The notes beneath the pieces are model-generated. The model searched no databases, was not told where the DNA came from, and saw only the letters and a program-made list of their open reading frames with translations. Positions 1-12,438 of a stretch of DNA of 64,000 nt are shown in pieces. This DNA comes from Rhea pennata. Its lineage: Eukaryota > Chordata > Aves > Rheiformes > Rheidae. The translations under genes were made by a program, and so were the position numbers. The stretch spans positions 21,608,001 to 21,672,000 of the forward strand of contig NC_084665.1 of NCBI RefSeq assembly GCF_028389875.1, read 5' to 3'. Each line of letters starts with the position of its first letter. Within the stretch, counting starts at the first letter, position 1.

Positions 1-50
1 TATGTGATCAGAACTGATATTTCCGAACAACAACTAAGTTTTAGGATTTC

Positions 51-86
51 TACAAAGCATCCGCAATGCTTTGTAGCATCCGCAAA
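51..86. repeat. Fold-back inverted repeat at the 5' edge of a CR1 copy
   Basis: Bases 51-60 and 66-75 are perfect 10-base inverted copies around a 5-base loop. The 10-mer GCATCCGCAA occurs directly repeated at 58-67 and 77-86. The second copy runs into CR1-homologous sequence, so this palindrome sits exactly at the CR1 5' truncation point. It may be a templated insertion made during target-primed reverse transcription; that origin is inference. Confidence 0.7.
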
Positions 87-1622
87 TCCATGGGCCCAGA
101 TGGGATGCACCCACGGGTACTGAGGGAGCTGGCGGATGTTATTGCCAAGCCGCTCTCCATCATCTTTGAAAGGTCCTGGAGAACTGGAGAGGTGCCTGAG
201 GACTGGAAGAAAGCCAGTGTCACTCCAGCCTTCAAGAAGGGCAAGAAGGAGGACCCAGGCAACTATAGGCCGGTCAGCCTCACCTCCATCCCTGGAAAGG
301 TGATGGAACAGCTCCTTCTGGATGTCATCTCCAGGCATATGGAGGAAAAGGTGATCAGGAGATCACCAAGAGGAAATCCTGCTTAACCAACCTGACAGTC
401 TTCTATGATGGAATGACTGGCTGGGTAGATGAGGGGAGAGCAGTGGGCGTTGCGGACCTTGACTTCAGCAAGGCTTTGGACACTGTCTCCCGTATCATCC
501 TCCTAGGTAAGCTCAGGAAGTGCGGGTTAGACGAGTGGACAGCGAGGTGGATTGAGAACTGGCTGAAAGGCAGAGCTCAGAGGGTCGTCGTCAGTGACGT
601 GGAGTCTAGCTGGAGGCCTGTGGCTAGTGGCGTCCCCCAGGGCTCAGGACTGGGTCCCATCCTGTTCAACTTCTTCATCAGTGACCTGGATGGGGGGACA
701 GAGTGCCACCTCAGCAAGTTTGCTGATGACACCAAGCTGGGAGGAGTGGCTGACACACCTGAGGGCTGTGCTGCCATTCAGAGAGACCTGGCCAGGCTGG
801 AGAGCTGGTCAGGGAGGAACCTCCTGAGGTTCAACAAGGGCAAGTGCAGAGTCCTGCACCTAGGGAGGAATAACCCGAGGCACCAGTACAAACTGGGGGC
901 TGACCCGCTGGAGAGCAGCTCTGCAGAGAAGGCCCTGGGAGTGCTGGTGGATGACAGATTGACCATGAGCCAGCAATGTGCCCTTGTGGCCAAGAAGGGC
1001 AAAGGTATCCTGGGGTGCATTAGGAAGAGTGTTGCCAGCAGGTGGAGGGAGGTGATCCTGCCCCTCTGCTCAGCCCTAGGGAGGCCTCATCTCGAGTACT
1101 GTGTCCAGTTGTGGGCTCCCCAATACAAGAGAGACATGGAGCTAGTGGAGAGAGTCCAGCGTAGGGCTACGAAGATGACCAGAGGGCTGGAGCATCTGCC
1201 CTATGAGGAACGGCTGCGAGAGCTGGGCCTGTTTAGCCTGAGGAAGAGAAGACTGGGGGGGGGGGAATCTTATCAATGTGTATTAGTACCTGAAGGGAGG
1301 GTGTCAAGGGGATGGGGACAAACTCTTTTCAGTTGCCACGTGTGACAGGGTAACGTGTGACAGGGCAACAGGACAAGAGGCAATGGTCAGAAATTGAAGC
1401 ACAGGAAGTTCTGCCTGACCGTGAGGGGGAATTTCTTCACTGTGAGAGTGACAGAGCCCTGGAACAGGTTGCCCAGGGAGGTTCTGGAGTCTCCTTCTCT
1501 GGAGATGTTCAAGGCACGCTTGGATGCAACACTGTCTCACATGTTCTAGGTGACCCTGCTGAGCAGGGAGGTTGGATTAGATGATCACCAGAGGTCCCTT
1601 CCAACCTTACTGATTCTATGAT
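77..1622 (+). mobile_element. CR1 LINE, 5'-truncated (copy a)
   Basis: A non-LTR retrotransposon fragment that starts inside the reverse transcriptase and runs to the CR1 3' terminus. The 3' part holds the usual CR1 tail (AGGTGACCCTGCTGAGCAGG, then CCTTCCAACCTTACTGATTC) and stops at about 1622. The sequence is almost the same as copy b at 12.4-14.9 kb, so it is a fairly young insertion. A short GTGTGACAGGG duplication lies near 1336-1365. No clean target-site duplication was identified. Confidence 0.93.
81..1330 (+). pseudogene. CR1 reverse transcriptase remnant (copy a)
   Basis: Two reading frames cover the C-terminal two thirds of the CR1 reverse transcriptase. The first (to 386) carries the [11 protein letters not shown] and [17 protein letters not shown] blocks. 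The second (from about 413) carries LDFSKALD, the [13 protein letters not shown] block and the catalytic FADD motif, and then the thumb region. The frame is broken near 355-385, where about 20 bases present in copy e (GAGTAGCCAGCATGG region) are missing. The endonuclease domain and ORF1 are absent. The FADD catalytic box is intact, but the protein cannot be made in one piece. Confidence 0.88.
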
Positions 1623-2177
1623 ATCAAGTGTAGGTGGTCTCCACATACCAAAGATTGATCTGTATGTGTATGCTCATTTGGTGCCAGACACACACATAAG
1701 TTTTGTTTACATTAACTTTTTTTTATCAGTTTTCCTTGTCATTGAAGAGGATGTTTTATATGCACTTACCACATTCCTGTTATGCCTCAGCACTACTGTT
1801 TGTTAACAAAGTGTCTGCATTTTTGATTGTATTGATTTTCTTGTACAGGATAGCTTTTGATTTGAATTTCTGGCAACCATAGCAAAAGCTGGATGACCAG
1901 AGACGATTTGTGATTCAAAGAGAGCACCAAACACAATCTTAAATTTGGTATACATCTGGAAAGTATACATTTGAAGCAAACACTTCATGTGAAGAGGCTA
2001 TATCCTACAACAAGATACCTTCTAACTTCTAAATATTTATAAAAATATTTATAAAATTCCACGATGATCTAAGACTGCACAAATACTGAGATTTTACATC
2101 ATTAGTCTAAAGAAACTACTGCAACAATAAGATAAGTATAGACATAATCATAATTGCGTATTGCAGATAACTTTACA
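1623..2177. other. Intergenic, no feature seen
   Basis: AT-rich sequence between two CR1 fragments. Short open frames on both strands resemble no family I know. A small direct duplication of AAATATTTATAAA occurs near 2032-2055. Confidence 0.6.
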
Positions 2178-2497
2178 GAATTGCAGAATATTTGGAGTTG
2201 GCAGACACCTCTCAAGATCATCTTGTCCAACTGCCCTACTCAAGCAGGGTCACCTGCAGTGGGTTGCCCAGGACCATGTCCTGTCAGGTTTTGAATATCT
2301 CTTAAGGATAGAGAGCCCGCAACCTCTCTGGGCAACCTGCTCCAGAATTTAAGTACCCTCACAGTAAAAAAAAAAAAAAAAAAAAAAAAAGTTTTTTCTT
2401 ACATTTGAAGAGAGTTTCCTGTGTGTCAGTTTGTCCCTGTTGCCTCTCATCCTGTCTCTGGGCACCACTGAGAATAGTCTGGCTCCATCTTCTTTAC
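2178..2497 (-). mobile_element. CR1 LINE 3' fragment (old, antisense)
   Basis: Read on the minus strand this is the CR1 3' region: the CTGCTCAAGCAGGGTCACCT-like block near 2235-2255, the CAGGTTTTGAATATCTC block near 2284 and the GGCAACCTGCTCCAG block near 2330. Many substitutions separate it from the young copies. An internal A-run (2366-2390) has expanded inside it. Confidence 0.85.
2366..2390. repeat. Poly(A) tract, 25 A
   Basis: An uninterrupted run of 25 A within the antisense CR1 fragment. It lies where the other CR1 copies have a short CAGGGAAGAAATTCCCC-like stretch, so it is expanded in place and is not a retrotransposition tail. Confidence 0.9.
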
Positions 2498-5400
2498 ATC
2501 CTCCCAAGATCTCCCCCAAGCCTTCTCCTCACATTTCTTATGTCTTCTATCATCCTCACATACCAAATATTGTCATGAAAACCAGTCAAGTCTGGTCACT
2601 AAGAACTTACTCGGAATGCTCAATTAGATCAGAAATTCTATATTTATAAATAAAGATAATTGTAGAAGTAAAAATGAACAATTAAGAACTGTAAGCAACT
2701 TGATATATTAGAAGCCCTTCAAAATGCTAGGTAAATGTATGCTAGAAGGAGTTGATCACGTTCCTTTGATAGAGTTAACTGAATTTAGAATGAAAGTAAT
2801 ATTGGATCAAAAAGACGAACTGTTCACCTGTGTCTTAGCAGCTGGTGCTTTGTTCTCGATTCTTGTAGCCGCTTATGAACTTTGATTGCCTGTCTGATCT
2901 GTTGTTATGTCCTGACTCTAATAGACATGGTGCTTTTAGGAAATATCTTGCAGAAATCAGTGAACTATTTCTAAGTGCACTTCTATCACAGATCTATGCC
3001 AAACAGACATACAAATAAGATTACTAATATCTAAGGACTTCTAGCAAAGAAAATACCAGGGCATACAAATTTCATTAGCTGTATGAGTTACAACAAACCC
3101 ACTGTAGGAAACACAACAAAATATAGCACAAGATTTTATAGAAGGAGTTGTTTCTTATTTACAGAATCTCTAGGTTGATTTTAAAGCCTTATACTCATTC
3201 TCCCATAGATTTCATTCACTCATGCTCTTGTAGCCACAACCTCACAAGCACCAGGACATGTATATTTACGTAGCCTGGCCAGGGTTCTTGATGTATGACA
3301 CAACGGACAAGGGATGATAGCTACTCTGTCCTCATTGTGTCTCTGGGGTTCTTCTTGGCTTGGCTGGTGATGATGAACTGGTCTCAGGATACATTTTTAC
3401 CTTCTTTTGGAGTTAATAGTTGTTACAGGATGGTCCGCTATTTCGGAGTCTTATTCAGTTCAGTTTACATAAATCTTAGCTAAGATTTTTCATCATCTGT
3501 TTCTCTTTGTTTGAAATATATGTTTTCCTGTTGAGCTTTCTCCTTTGTATACAAAATCCGTATTCCTCAATTTTACTACTGTGTAGGGTGTTGTGGGAGC
3601 AGTGTCCTGAGAGCTCCGTAGAAGCCATTCTTGTAACACTTGTTTTGCTCTTACTTCTGATTCTGTCACATACACACATTTCCATTCATATTGCATTCTT
3701 ATCATTCTTAGTATTTTAGATACAAACTTCTACATTGTTATTGATTTGTCTCCAGCCTGCTGGAAGTAGTCAGTTTACACCAGTAGCTCCTATCTAGCCC
3801 TCCATTCTGAAACCAGCATTTCCTACGTTTTGGAACCTGGAAAGAGACCAAATCTATCAACGGACTTCCTCCTTCTAGTAGGCCTGGGCTGTACCATTAG
3901 CTGAAGAGCTGCCACTCTTAAATTTGACTCTCATTATTCAAATGACACTCTAGAGCCCATTGGAACCTTATTTAGGCTAGATCAATCTTAAATTTTGCTG
4001 TTTGTTTTGTTTCTTACACTGTTACCATGGTGATAAGCTCTGCAGGAATTAGCAGAATATTTTGAAATGTATTAAATAAAGTCACCCAACACCCATTTTA
4101 ATGTGTGCTGTTTCTCAGATGTTAGCTCAGAATACTGTTAGTGAGTATTCTCTCACTAACAGTTCCAGTGGACCTCTATAAGTGCTATTAAAATAATTGA
4201 TCCATCTATGAGCAGTGTATGAAGACATTTGCTGACATTTAAAGTATAGTATTACACTTTCTGGGTCAGTTCCAAAGTTTAGCATTACATATGGCTAAAA
4301 TCCCGTAGTTTTCCATTTATTTATTTAAGAGGAGAATTAAATCATAGAACTAGAGTATTATGTGCAGTTATTAGCAATCCACTATTGCTGAAAACGTTTA
4401 AAAGATTTATTCATCAGTATTAGTATTAGTTCTATAGACTGCTTCTCCATTATATGCTCTTTGTATTATTGCACAGTGTTTTTTCTTCTTCTATAATACT
4501 ATTGTGCTATTTGCAATCACTTGAGTAGATGACTCTGTGTGGTAAATTTTGCGATATAAAATTATTCAAGTAATGTATATAGACCTTGCTATATTTGGAA
4601 TGAAAAATAAAGAGCAAAGTTTGCAAACAAAAAAATAACCAAGCTAGATATATTGTAAACAGAATACAGGGAAAAAACACTATTTAATCACAGACAGTAA
4701 GAAATCATTATCTTGGAGTTAAAGTTGCTAAGCAACATAACTATTACAAAATCTACACAGCAAAAATGTTACTGTTAGTAAACTATAAGCATAGAAATGT
4801 CAAAAGCAGCATAGATTAAAGTGATAACAGCATTTTATTTCATATATTCCCTTATCTGTACAAACTGGAAAGGTTGTATTAGAAATATATAATCTCGTTG
4901 CCTATTTTTCATTATATTAATTTTTAAATTGTTGAACCACTTATCACTGTACAATAATATAGTACAGAAAATATAGTTCTAAAAACAGTGCATAATGCAT
5001 AGTAGAATAATTTTAGATATCAGGTGAGGACAGAATTTTCAAAAGATTTTCACATAATGTACCTACTATGGAAAATGTCTTAACTGGTGACCTCTTGTGT
5101 GCAGCTCCTTACTTTGTTCATAAAAATTGCTCAGCTGTGGAATTTGAAGGCTGTCTAGGTATCTCAGGCTCTAGGACTAAATCCTATTTCTCAATACAGT
5201 TTCACTGGATAATTTGTTTTACAGGTAAAAAAAACTACTCCAGACACCATTACCAGAAAGACAATAGAAATAGATTATAATGAAACACTTTGTGGACATG
5301 CTGAATTTTACAGAAAGTTCCAGTCATCACAAATTATGTTCTAGGTATTTATTTATTGAATAAGCACCTGAATGTGAAAAGACTAAAGGCTAAACCCACC

Positions 5401-8400
5401 AAAATAATGACTAGATAAGCAGGTCATGTAGCTCCCATTTATAATAAAAAAAATCAGGATATGTGAATCACAAAAAAGGAATGTGAGAGCAAGGGCATTA
5501 GACACAATTTAAATTTTTCCATGAGAGACAAAAATTGAAATCCTCCTTATTCCTGTCAAAACAAAATCTTGTAGTCTCAAGATCTCCCTCTTCCCTCAGC
5601 ATTGTCCACATCCATGCACATTAACTACTGATGGAGCTGATACTGGTGGAACAAGTCAACCTTGGGCCTTACCACTATCCGCTCTCTGAAAACACTCAGT
5701 AGCCACATCCTCACAACCAATTCAGTGTGTTTGCTACCCTGAAAGTTTTAAAAAAGCTCAGTCATAGGTGTGACCCCACTGTAACCTTAAATCCAGAAGG
5801 AAGGTTATTCAGGTGGTACTTCATCAATGCTTTCCTGGAATCTGGCCTGCCAGTCTGAGGGAGGTAGCTTGGGGCCAACTCTCTTTTAACAAGATCAGAC
5901 GGATTAGCCAACATTGTTATGATGTCCCCTGCATTTCCATAGCATTTCTATGGTACTAGAGAAGCAGGGTGCAAGTGGAATCTTTTATGCTGTCTGATAC
6001 ATAGGGAGTGCATGTGGTATCTGGAAGCCATTTGACCTGCATCAGAGAATGAAATTGATTTGAATTACATAAGATTATGAAACCAACTAACTGATAGTGT
6101 GAAGTAAAAGTCTCATTATCTGCCATTCTCTACAGGTCGATATAGGGATAAAACTTGGGAGTAGAACCCATCCTGCCTAACGAAGCTGCCTCTCTGGATT
6201 CTGAATGGCAACACTCCCCAAAAGGGGAGGAAAAGAGAAGTCAGAACAAGAAATTTAGATATTACTACAAGAAAACAAATTCAAAAAAAATTTCAGTTTC
6301 CCAGAGTCCAGAGTAAATAGTATGTTTTCTAAAGGTTAGGAGCAGAACTTCTAGCAGCAACATCAGACTGCTACAGAGTGCCATAAAAGAATTGCCCATG
6401 TGACACAAATTGCACGAAGGAATTAATTGATTTCTGTCTGATTCTGTGCCAGTGAATCAGTCCCAAGAGAGCCTTTGTCTGCATAGGCCTAAGTCTCCAC
6501 TAATACCACCACTGAAGAGCACAATTACAGAGATTCATGTGCTGCTGCTGAGCTGATTGATCAGCTGTATGACTGCTTGTATCCAATTGTCATATCTGCA
6601 TAGAGAAATTTAGCAAGATTCAGTTTTAAGCCCAAACAGAACACTCAAGCGTAGTTATATAATGAAAAACAGATGTGACTGTCTTGAAAAGTACAGAATT
6701 ATTTTAATGTACAGATACAATCACTTAAGTTCTATTTGTTAAAGGAGCTAAATATAAGCTCCAATATATGCATGTTACACATGTCCTTACCTTCATTGCT
6801 GAACAGAGGCCTTTTACAAAAGATAACCTCCTGAGCCTGAGATGGGACATCAAAACGACAGAACTTATTTCATGACTCCTTCATGGATGTGATGCTGAAC
6901 TGAATGCCCAGTGGTGCTTAGCTGGTAAGTAATCATTCCAAAGCCTCTTGTAGACATATCTTAGTTATATATGCTCTGTCAGAGTTTTCATCCATGATTT
7001 AATCAAGGATGATAAACTTTATTAGACCTTGCATTTTATGGCATGAATCAAGATAAAGCTTACTCATTTGAAGATATAGTAGAATATAGTGCTGAACTGT
7101 ACATTTTTTGAGTTCAAATTCAGTCAAAACCAAATTGAGTTTAAAAATTCTCTTGCTAAATATGAAGTCAGATAATATGAAGATTATTTGAAATACTTTC
7201 TTTAAGAAAAGAGCTATAAAAGCTAGATGAGCATCTGTTTGTTAGATTTACTGAGAGAGAATAGTTTTGTTTAAAGTTAGTACATAGCCATTGCACATTT
7301 GAAATAAAGTTGCAGCCTGAAAAAAGATATAACGTTTTGTTTATCAAGACTCACAATATTTGCAGTAATTAGTTCCTATTATAACAAATTATTTGATTAT
7401 CTCTGCTGTTCTCTCTATCTTCCAATATTTTCTTCCTCTCATTATCATGCATACACACATAACTATTACCAGAACAGGGAGACTCTTGCATGCCTCGCCT
7501 ATCTGCCCTCTTCAATTTCCTTTTCTTTCATAGTCATCTAATTTTAAATAGCCAACAGTGATAAATACTGGATCTGTATTACCTAGAACCTGCAAAAGAT
7601 CAGTAACTGGCAAGTGAAATAAGTTTTTTCCTAGGGAAAAAGCAAACTACCTCTTAATTGTACTGGCTTTAAATGTCTTCATTGCATTAACAATTCTTAG
7701 TTTCCTGAGCTTTGAACAAAACTTTCAATTAGTTATTAACGTACTTATTTACACAATCCTAGCTGTATCATGCATATGTTTATATGCATGTTTATATGTA
7801 TGTATATGCATATTTAGCATATGTTGCTAAAACATATGAGGCATTTTTTTGCTCAATACTTTCTTAATATATATTGATCTAATATTGAAAATTTTTGCAT
7901 CTCTCTGTTTCCCCAGGCTTAGTAGATAAAATGAAACCATGCAGAATTTCCACTGCAGAACCACAATACTTTAATGTAGAAAGACATAATGGAAATACAT
8001 AAAATTTGCAGCAACTTCAATTTATACATTAAAGTCATTTGAAATGTGATTTCAGGATAGACTTATGGTGGCTTTCCTGCTCTGTAGCACCTATTGGTCT
8101 TACCAGAATATTTTTATGAAGTCATCTCATAACTTCATATACTTACAGGTAGTAAATATGAACTGAATAGTGTATAATAGATATTATATATCCAAGTCCA
8201 GATAGGCAGGTGTCATGCTCACTTTATATGCAAAAGGTAGACAACAGAGACAGTGTACACTACTGTCTACACAGTAGACCTGTCTGTTTGAGCGTAAAGT
8301 TCAGAAAAACTCTCTTGTCAGAAGCCACAGTACTGAACTTTCCCTACAGAGAGTAAATTGCTAAGAAGATCACTATATACACTGAGTGGGTTTGATACTA

Positions 8401-11400
8401 GGAACATGCTTCTGGCAGGACAGGTTGCAGCACATGATGTCTCTCTTGTTCTGTTTCTTGCCTACAGACTGTCTCCAAGGTTATTTTCAGTCTTTGGTGG
8501 AAAGTCTGGCAAATTCAAGTTCATGTTTAGTAATGAAGGGTATGTCTCAAGGGAAAAAGTCTGGAAAGTCAAATAAAGGCACTTATAACCTCAAAATCTA
8601 AGTGTTTTACCTGATGAAACATGCAGGGTCAGTGTTCAGTGCCTTTGCAATGTACTTTACAGTTCAGACTATGGAGATAGGCATAAAAAGAGTAAGAATG
8701 TATATATTTAAAGCTGATATAGATCTTAAATTAAATAAACCTTATTTTCTTTATAACTTCAAACTATCATGGATCCAACACTACTTACATTAACACTGTC
8801 TGTTAACTAAAAGAGGTTGCTATTACTTTTTAATTAGGAACTGTGTAACCATTACAATTCATTTTTTGGATTCTTGTATCATCACATCCATACCAAGAGC
8901 TTTTATTCTTGGACATTTTTACACAGCTGGTCTACTGACCATAAAGCATTACAGCAAGACAGAAGAAACACATTAACCGTTGAAAGATCTCTGCTGACTT
9001 CAGCAAACATTAGAGCAAGCAAATAACCATCCATCAGAGTATATTTTGAATAATGAGTTCCATTGACAAAAGATTTCATAAGCAAAACTTATAGAAAGAA
9101 AATGTCCATTCTCATCTCTCTGAACTAACTTTTAGTGGACTGAGTACCGAGTTAGAACACCTTGGTAGTAAACTTTTCGGTAGGTTAAGAGTATATGACC
9201 CTGGGCAAAAGAACTATTACACCAGTTTGTTAGATATGAACCAAGCCAGAGCGTGAGTAGCTGTCCAGGAGGCATGCAGTGTCTTCTATATAAGGACTTG
9301 AAACTGAGCATAGATCTTCTCCGTCCCAGCTGAATGTCTCAGCAAACAGATCAATCTTCTCAGCATAGGGACAGCTGTCTTTTTAATTGATGGAAAGCGT
9401 CTGACCTCTTTAACTTAGCCAACATGCAGGTTTGAATAACTTCTTTCAATTGTTGTACGCTAAGTTGTGTCTTACGCAGATTGAATTTCCAGATTTCTTT
9501 GGCTTGAGCTCACCTTTCATCAGATGACACTAATTTGAATTCCTAGCTTTATTGCTCTACTCATTTGCTCAGAAGTAAAGATTATCAATCTCTCATGCTA
9601 TTATTCGCATAAATCTAGGAAATTGTGCTAACTTAGACTAAGACCCTTCCAAATCTGTATATACAAAAATCATTTGCATTAATAAATACAAGATTTTCAG
9701 TAGCATTTATAAACAGTAGTCACAATCAACCTCATTGTTCAATCTTATTTAAGAGCTGTTCAACAGCTTTCCTGCTTAACTGTCTATATGCTCAGGAAAG
9801 GAAGTCTATTGTGGAGAGGAGAGGGGGAAGAATTTCACTTTAATAACTGTACTGTAAAGAAAAGTTATTGCAACCACTAGAATGCTTAGGTAAATGACCC
9901 ATGTAGTGATTACCATGTTTCTGGAGTTGGCTGAACCTGTGATTCCTGTGCATGGGATGGGTGGATGGGGGGATGGAACACCATTTAAGTTTCAGATCTC
10001 TAGCAGTTCTTTCTTTGATCAGAACTTGTTCCTTTTCTTTCCGAGTAGGGTATTGATCTGAATCCTGCTTGTAATTCATGGCGATCATTCTCTACTCTTT
10101 TAAGTGTAATTCAGCACCTGCACAGCTCTGTTGCCTCAGAGACTAGGACAGAAAAACTGCAGATAACCAGCTCCCTTTTGTAAAGCAAGATATGATCAGT
10201 TTAGGACAAAAGCTTTAGGGAAAAAGAGCTGTAAATGTCTTGCATGCTAATCAGACCATGAACTATTTATCTGTATCAACTTTGCCTACTTTTGCATTCA
10301 GAAATAATTTCTCCTCCAAAGTGAGGAGAATTTTTGCCTTTTTTGCCTCATCTTGCCTTTTTTTCTCCCCTTCATAATATGAAATAAACAAGGGTCCACT
10401 GAGTGCATCAGGAGGATCTGCATTTGCTCTTCCCCATGTTAATGTGCATTTCAGAGGAGTAGGATACAGCACCTGGCACATTTGCATACATACCTATCCT
10501 TTCAGTGAAATCCAGCCCACTGCAGATTTGCTGATGCACAGTGCCTTTTTGGATGGCATCAGGCAGGGAGAAGAAAAGGAACCTGTTGCCCCAGCCCCAT
10601 TTGTCTCTGTTTTATATTCCTGCTAGTCTGACCTGCTTGCTCTACCCTCAATGCACCAGACTTCTTTTTGTCAGCAGAACAGTTTTCACGTAGCTCCACT
10701 TCATTTGATGTACCCCACAGAAAGACACCTAAGGCAGCTACCCCTCAGATTCATCCTGCTAGTGCTCCATCAATGTAGGCCTTCCCCACTTTGCTATGAC
10801 ACTTCCTTGTCACATATATTAGGGATTTACATTAATATAACTTCATCTTCTGCAAGAAATCTGTTTATTCAGCCAGGAACTAAAAGCCTTGTGCAATAGT
10901 AAATCATTGTTCTTCAAAAGTCCCATAGCAATGTTTCTTTTGAAATTTCTGCCTGAAAAAGTCTAGTCTCCCACAGAGATTGTTAAAAATATGTTTCTTT
11001 TCCTTACAGATCTGTAATTCCTTTGAGACACTTCCTATAGTTTTACAGTAGGCAATATTGAAAAGAATCAAAATGCCATGACCAATGAATATTTTTTAAT
11101 GAAAAAACAGATGACTTGCACAGAGAAAGAACTTGAACTTAACCATCACCCAATTAACTCTTTCCCAATTTTTAAATCAGAATTCCCAGATTCTCTCTCT
11201 GAAATCTTTACTAATCAAATGAGTATACATTTTCCTGAAAAATGTTCTTGATTTGATTATCTGACATTTTCCACAAAAATTTTGCAAAATGTTCCACTAG
11301 ATATTTATACATTTTGTATCATTCTAGACTTGCATCTTAAATAAATTTAAACAGTGCACCAGTTCTTTAAGCCAAGCAATTAATCTGATTCTAGAATATT

Positions 11401-12438
11401 ACAGCTTTAATAGCTTTGTGTTTGATTGTACTTACACCCTAATTAGTCCTGTAAAGCAGGAGAACTACATTTCAGGTTTCATAGAAATTAAGCTCAGCCA
11501 GCAGAGTCATAGCTCATGGGATTTGTACCGTTTCACTGATGTTATGAACAAAATCTGCTCAACCATTTGAGTTATGACTTCTCCAAATACTTTTCTCTTT
11601 ACAATTGACTATAGTCTACATCAACTGCAAGAGTAGTTGTTAAGATGATTTAAAACCATACCACTGTGATTTATTTAACAGAGCTGAATAAGCTTCCTGT
11701 GGGAAGTGGCAAGGAGCTTCATTCTATAAGTGGTAGGTAGGTAGAGATAGGAGCAAGATTAACCCCAACAGTAAAATGTTACTGAAAAGTTTCCCTAATT
11801 CACAAGATTATATTGTAGTTCATGTACAGCATAGCTACATTTTAAAAGTAAGAATGTATAACTTTAAAACTTTCTCCTTTGTTTCCAAAGTACAGTGAGC
11901 ATCATGAAAAATTGTAATTGTAATAACTAAAACCATGTTTTATAATTTTAAGCTAATACAAGCAACTTGAAGATTTTTGTTCTATTAATTCTTGTGATTG
12001 TTTTCTTAGAAGACTATTTTATCCTTAAAGTAACATCAGTAGAACATCAAGTTTGTGTGAATGATAGCAGAAGGAATTACTGACATTTAAAATGTTTCCA
12101 GAGTTTCTTATTTTGAAAACCAGTGGTCCTGAAAGTGTTGTGTTAATTTAGCAACATTAAGTATAGAGCTAGCATAAACAAACCAAAAAATACAATCATT
12201 TGTTATCTTTTATTGGTCTTGTATCTGCAGCTATATGAAGGACAAACTGTTGTTAATTTCCAGTTTAAGTTCTGGCATTGACTTTTCTTCCAACTCTATC
12301 ATGTTCTGCCTTGTAGAAGGTAAATAGCAGAGGCTACATCTGCTCTTCTCCAGTCATCTATTTGTTCTCAGACCCAGCTCCTATTCAGCCATTACCAAAG
12401 CAACCAGTATGATGATTTGTTGGAGGCTCTCATGTCAC
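2498..12438. other. AT-rich intergenic region
   Basis: About 10 kb without a recognisable gene, exon or young repeat. Open frames here reach at most 82 codons and have no family resemblance or codon pattern. The MTIF2 exons expected on this side of PRORSD1 by mammalian gene order were not recognised. One strong hairpin lies at 4134-4163. Old, decayed repeats may be present below what can be seen by eye. Confidence 0.55.
4134..4163. repeat. Perfect 12-bp hairpin
   Basis: ACTGTTAGTGAG at 4134-4145 is followed by a 6-base loop and then its exact reverse complement at 4152-4163. It lies in otherwise unremarkable AT-rich DNA. It could be the remnant of a small inverted-repeat transposon or a chance stem. 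No precursor-length extension of the stem was seen. Confidence 0.8.
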
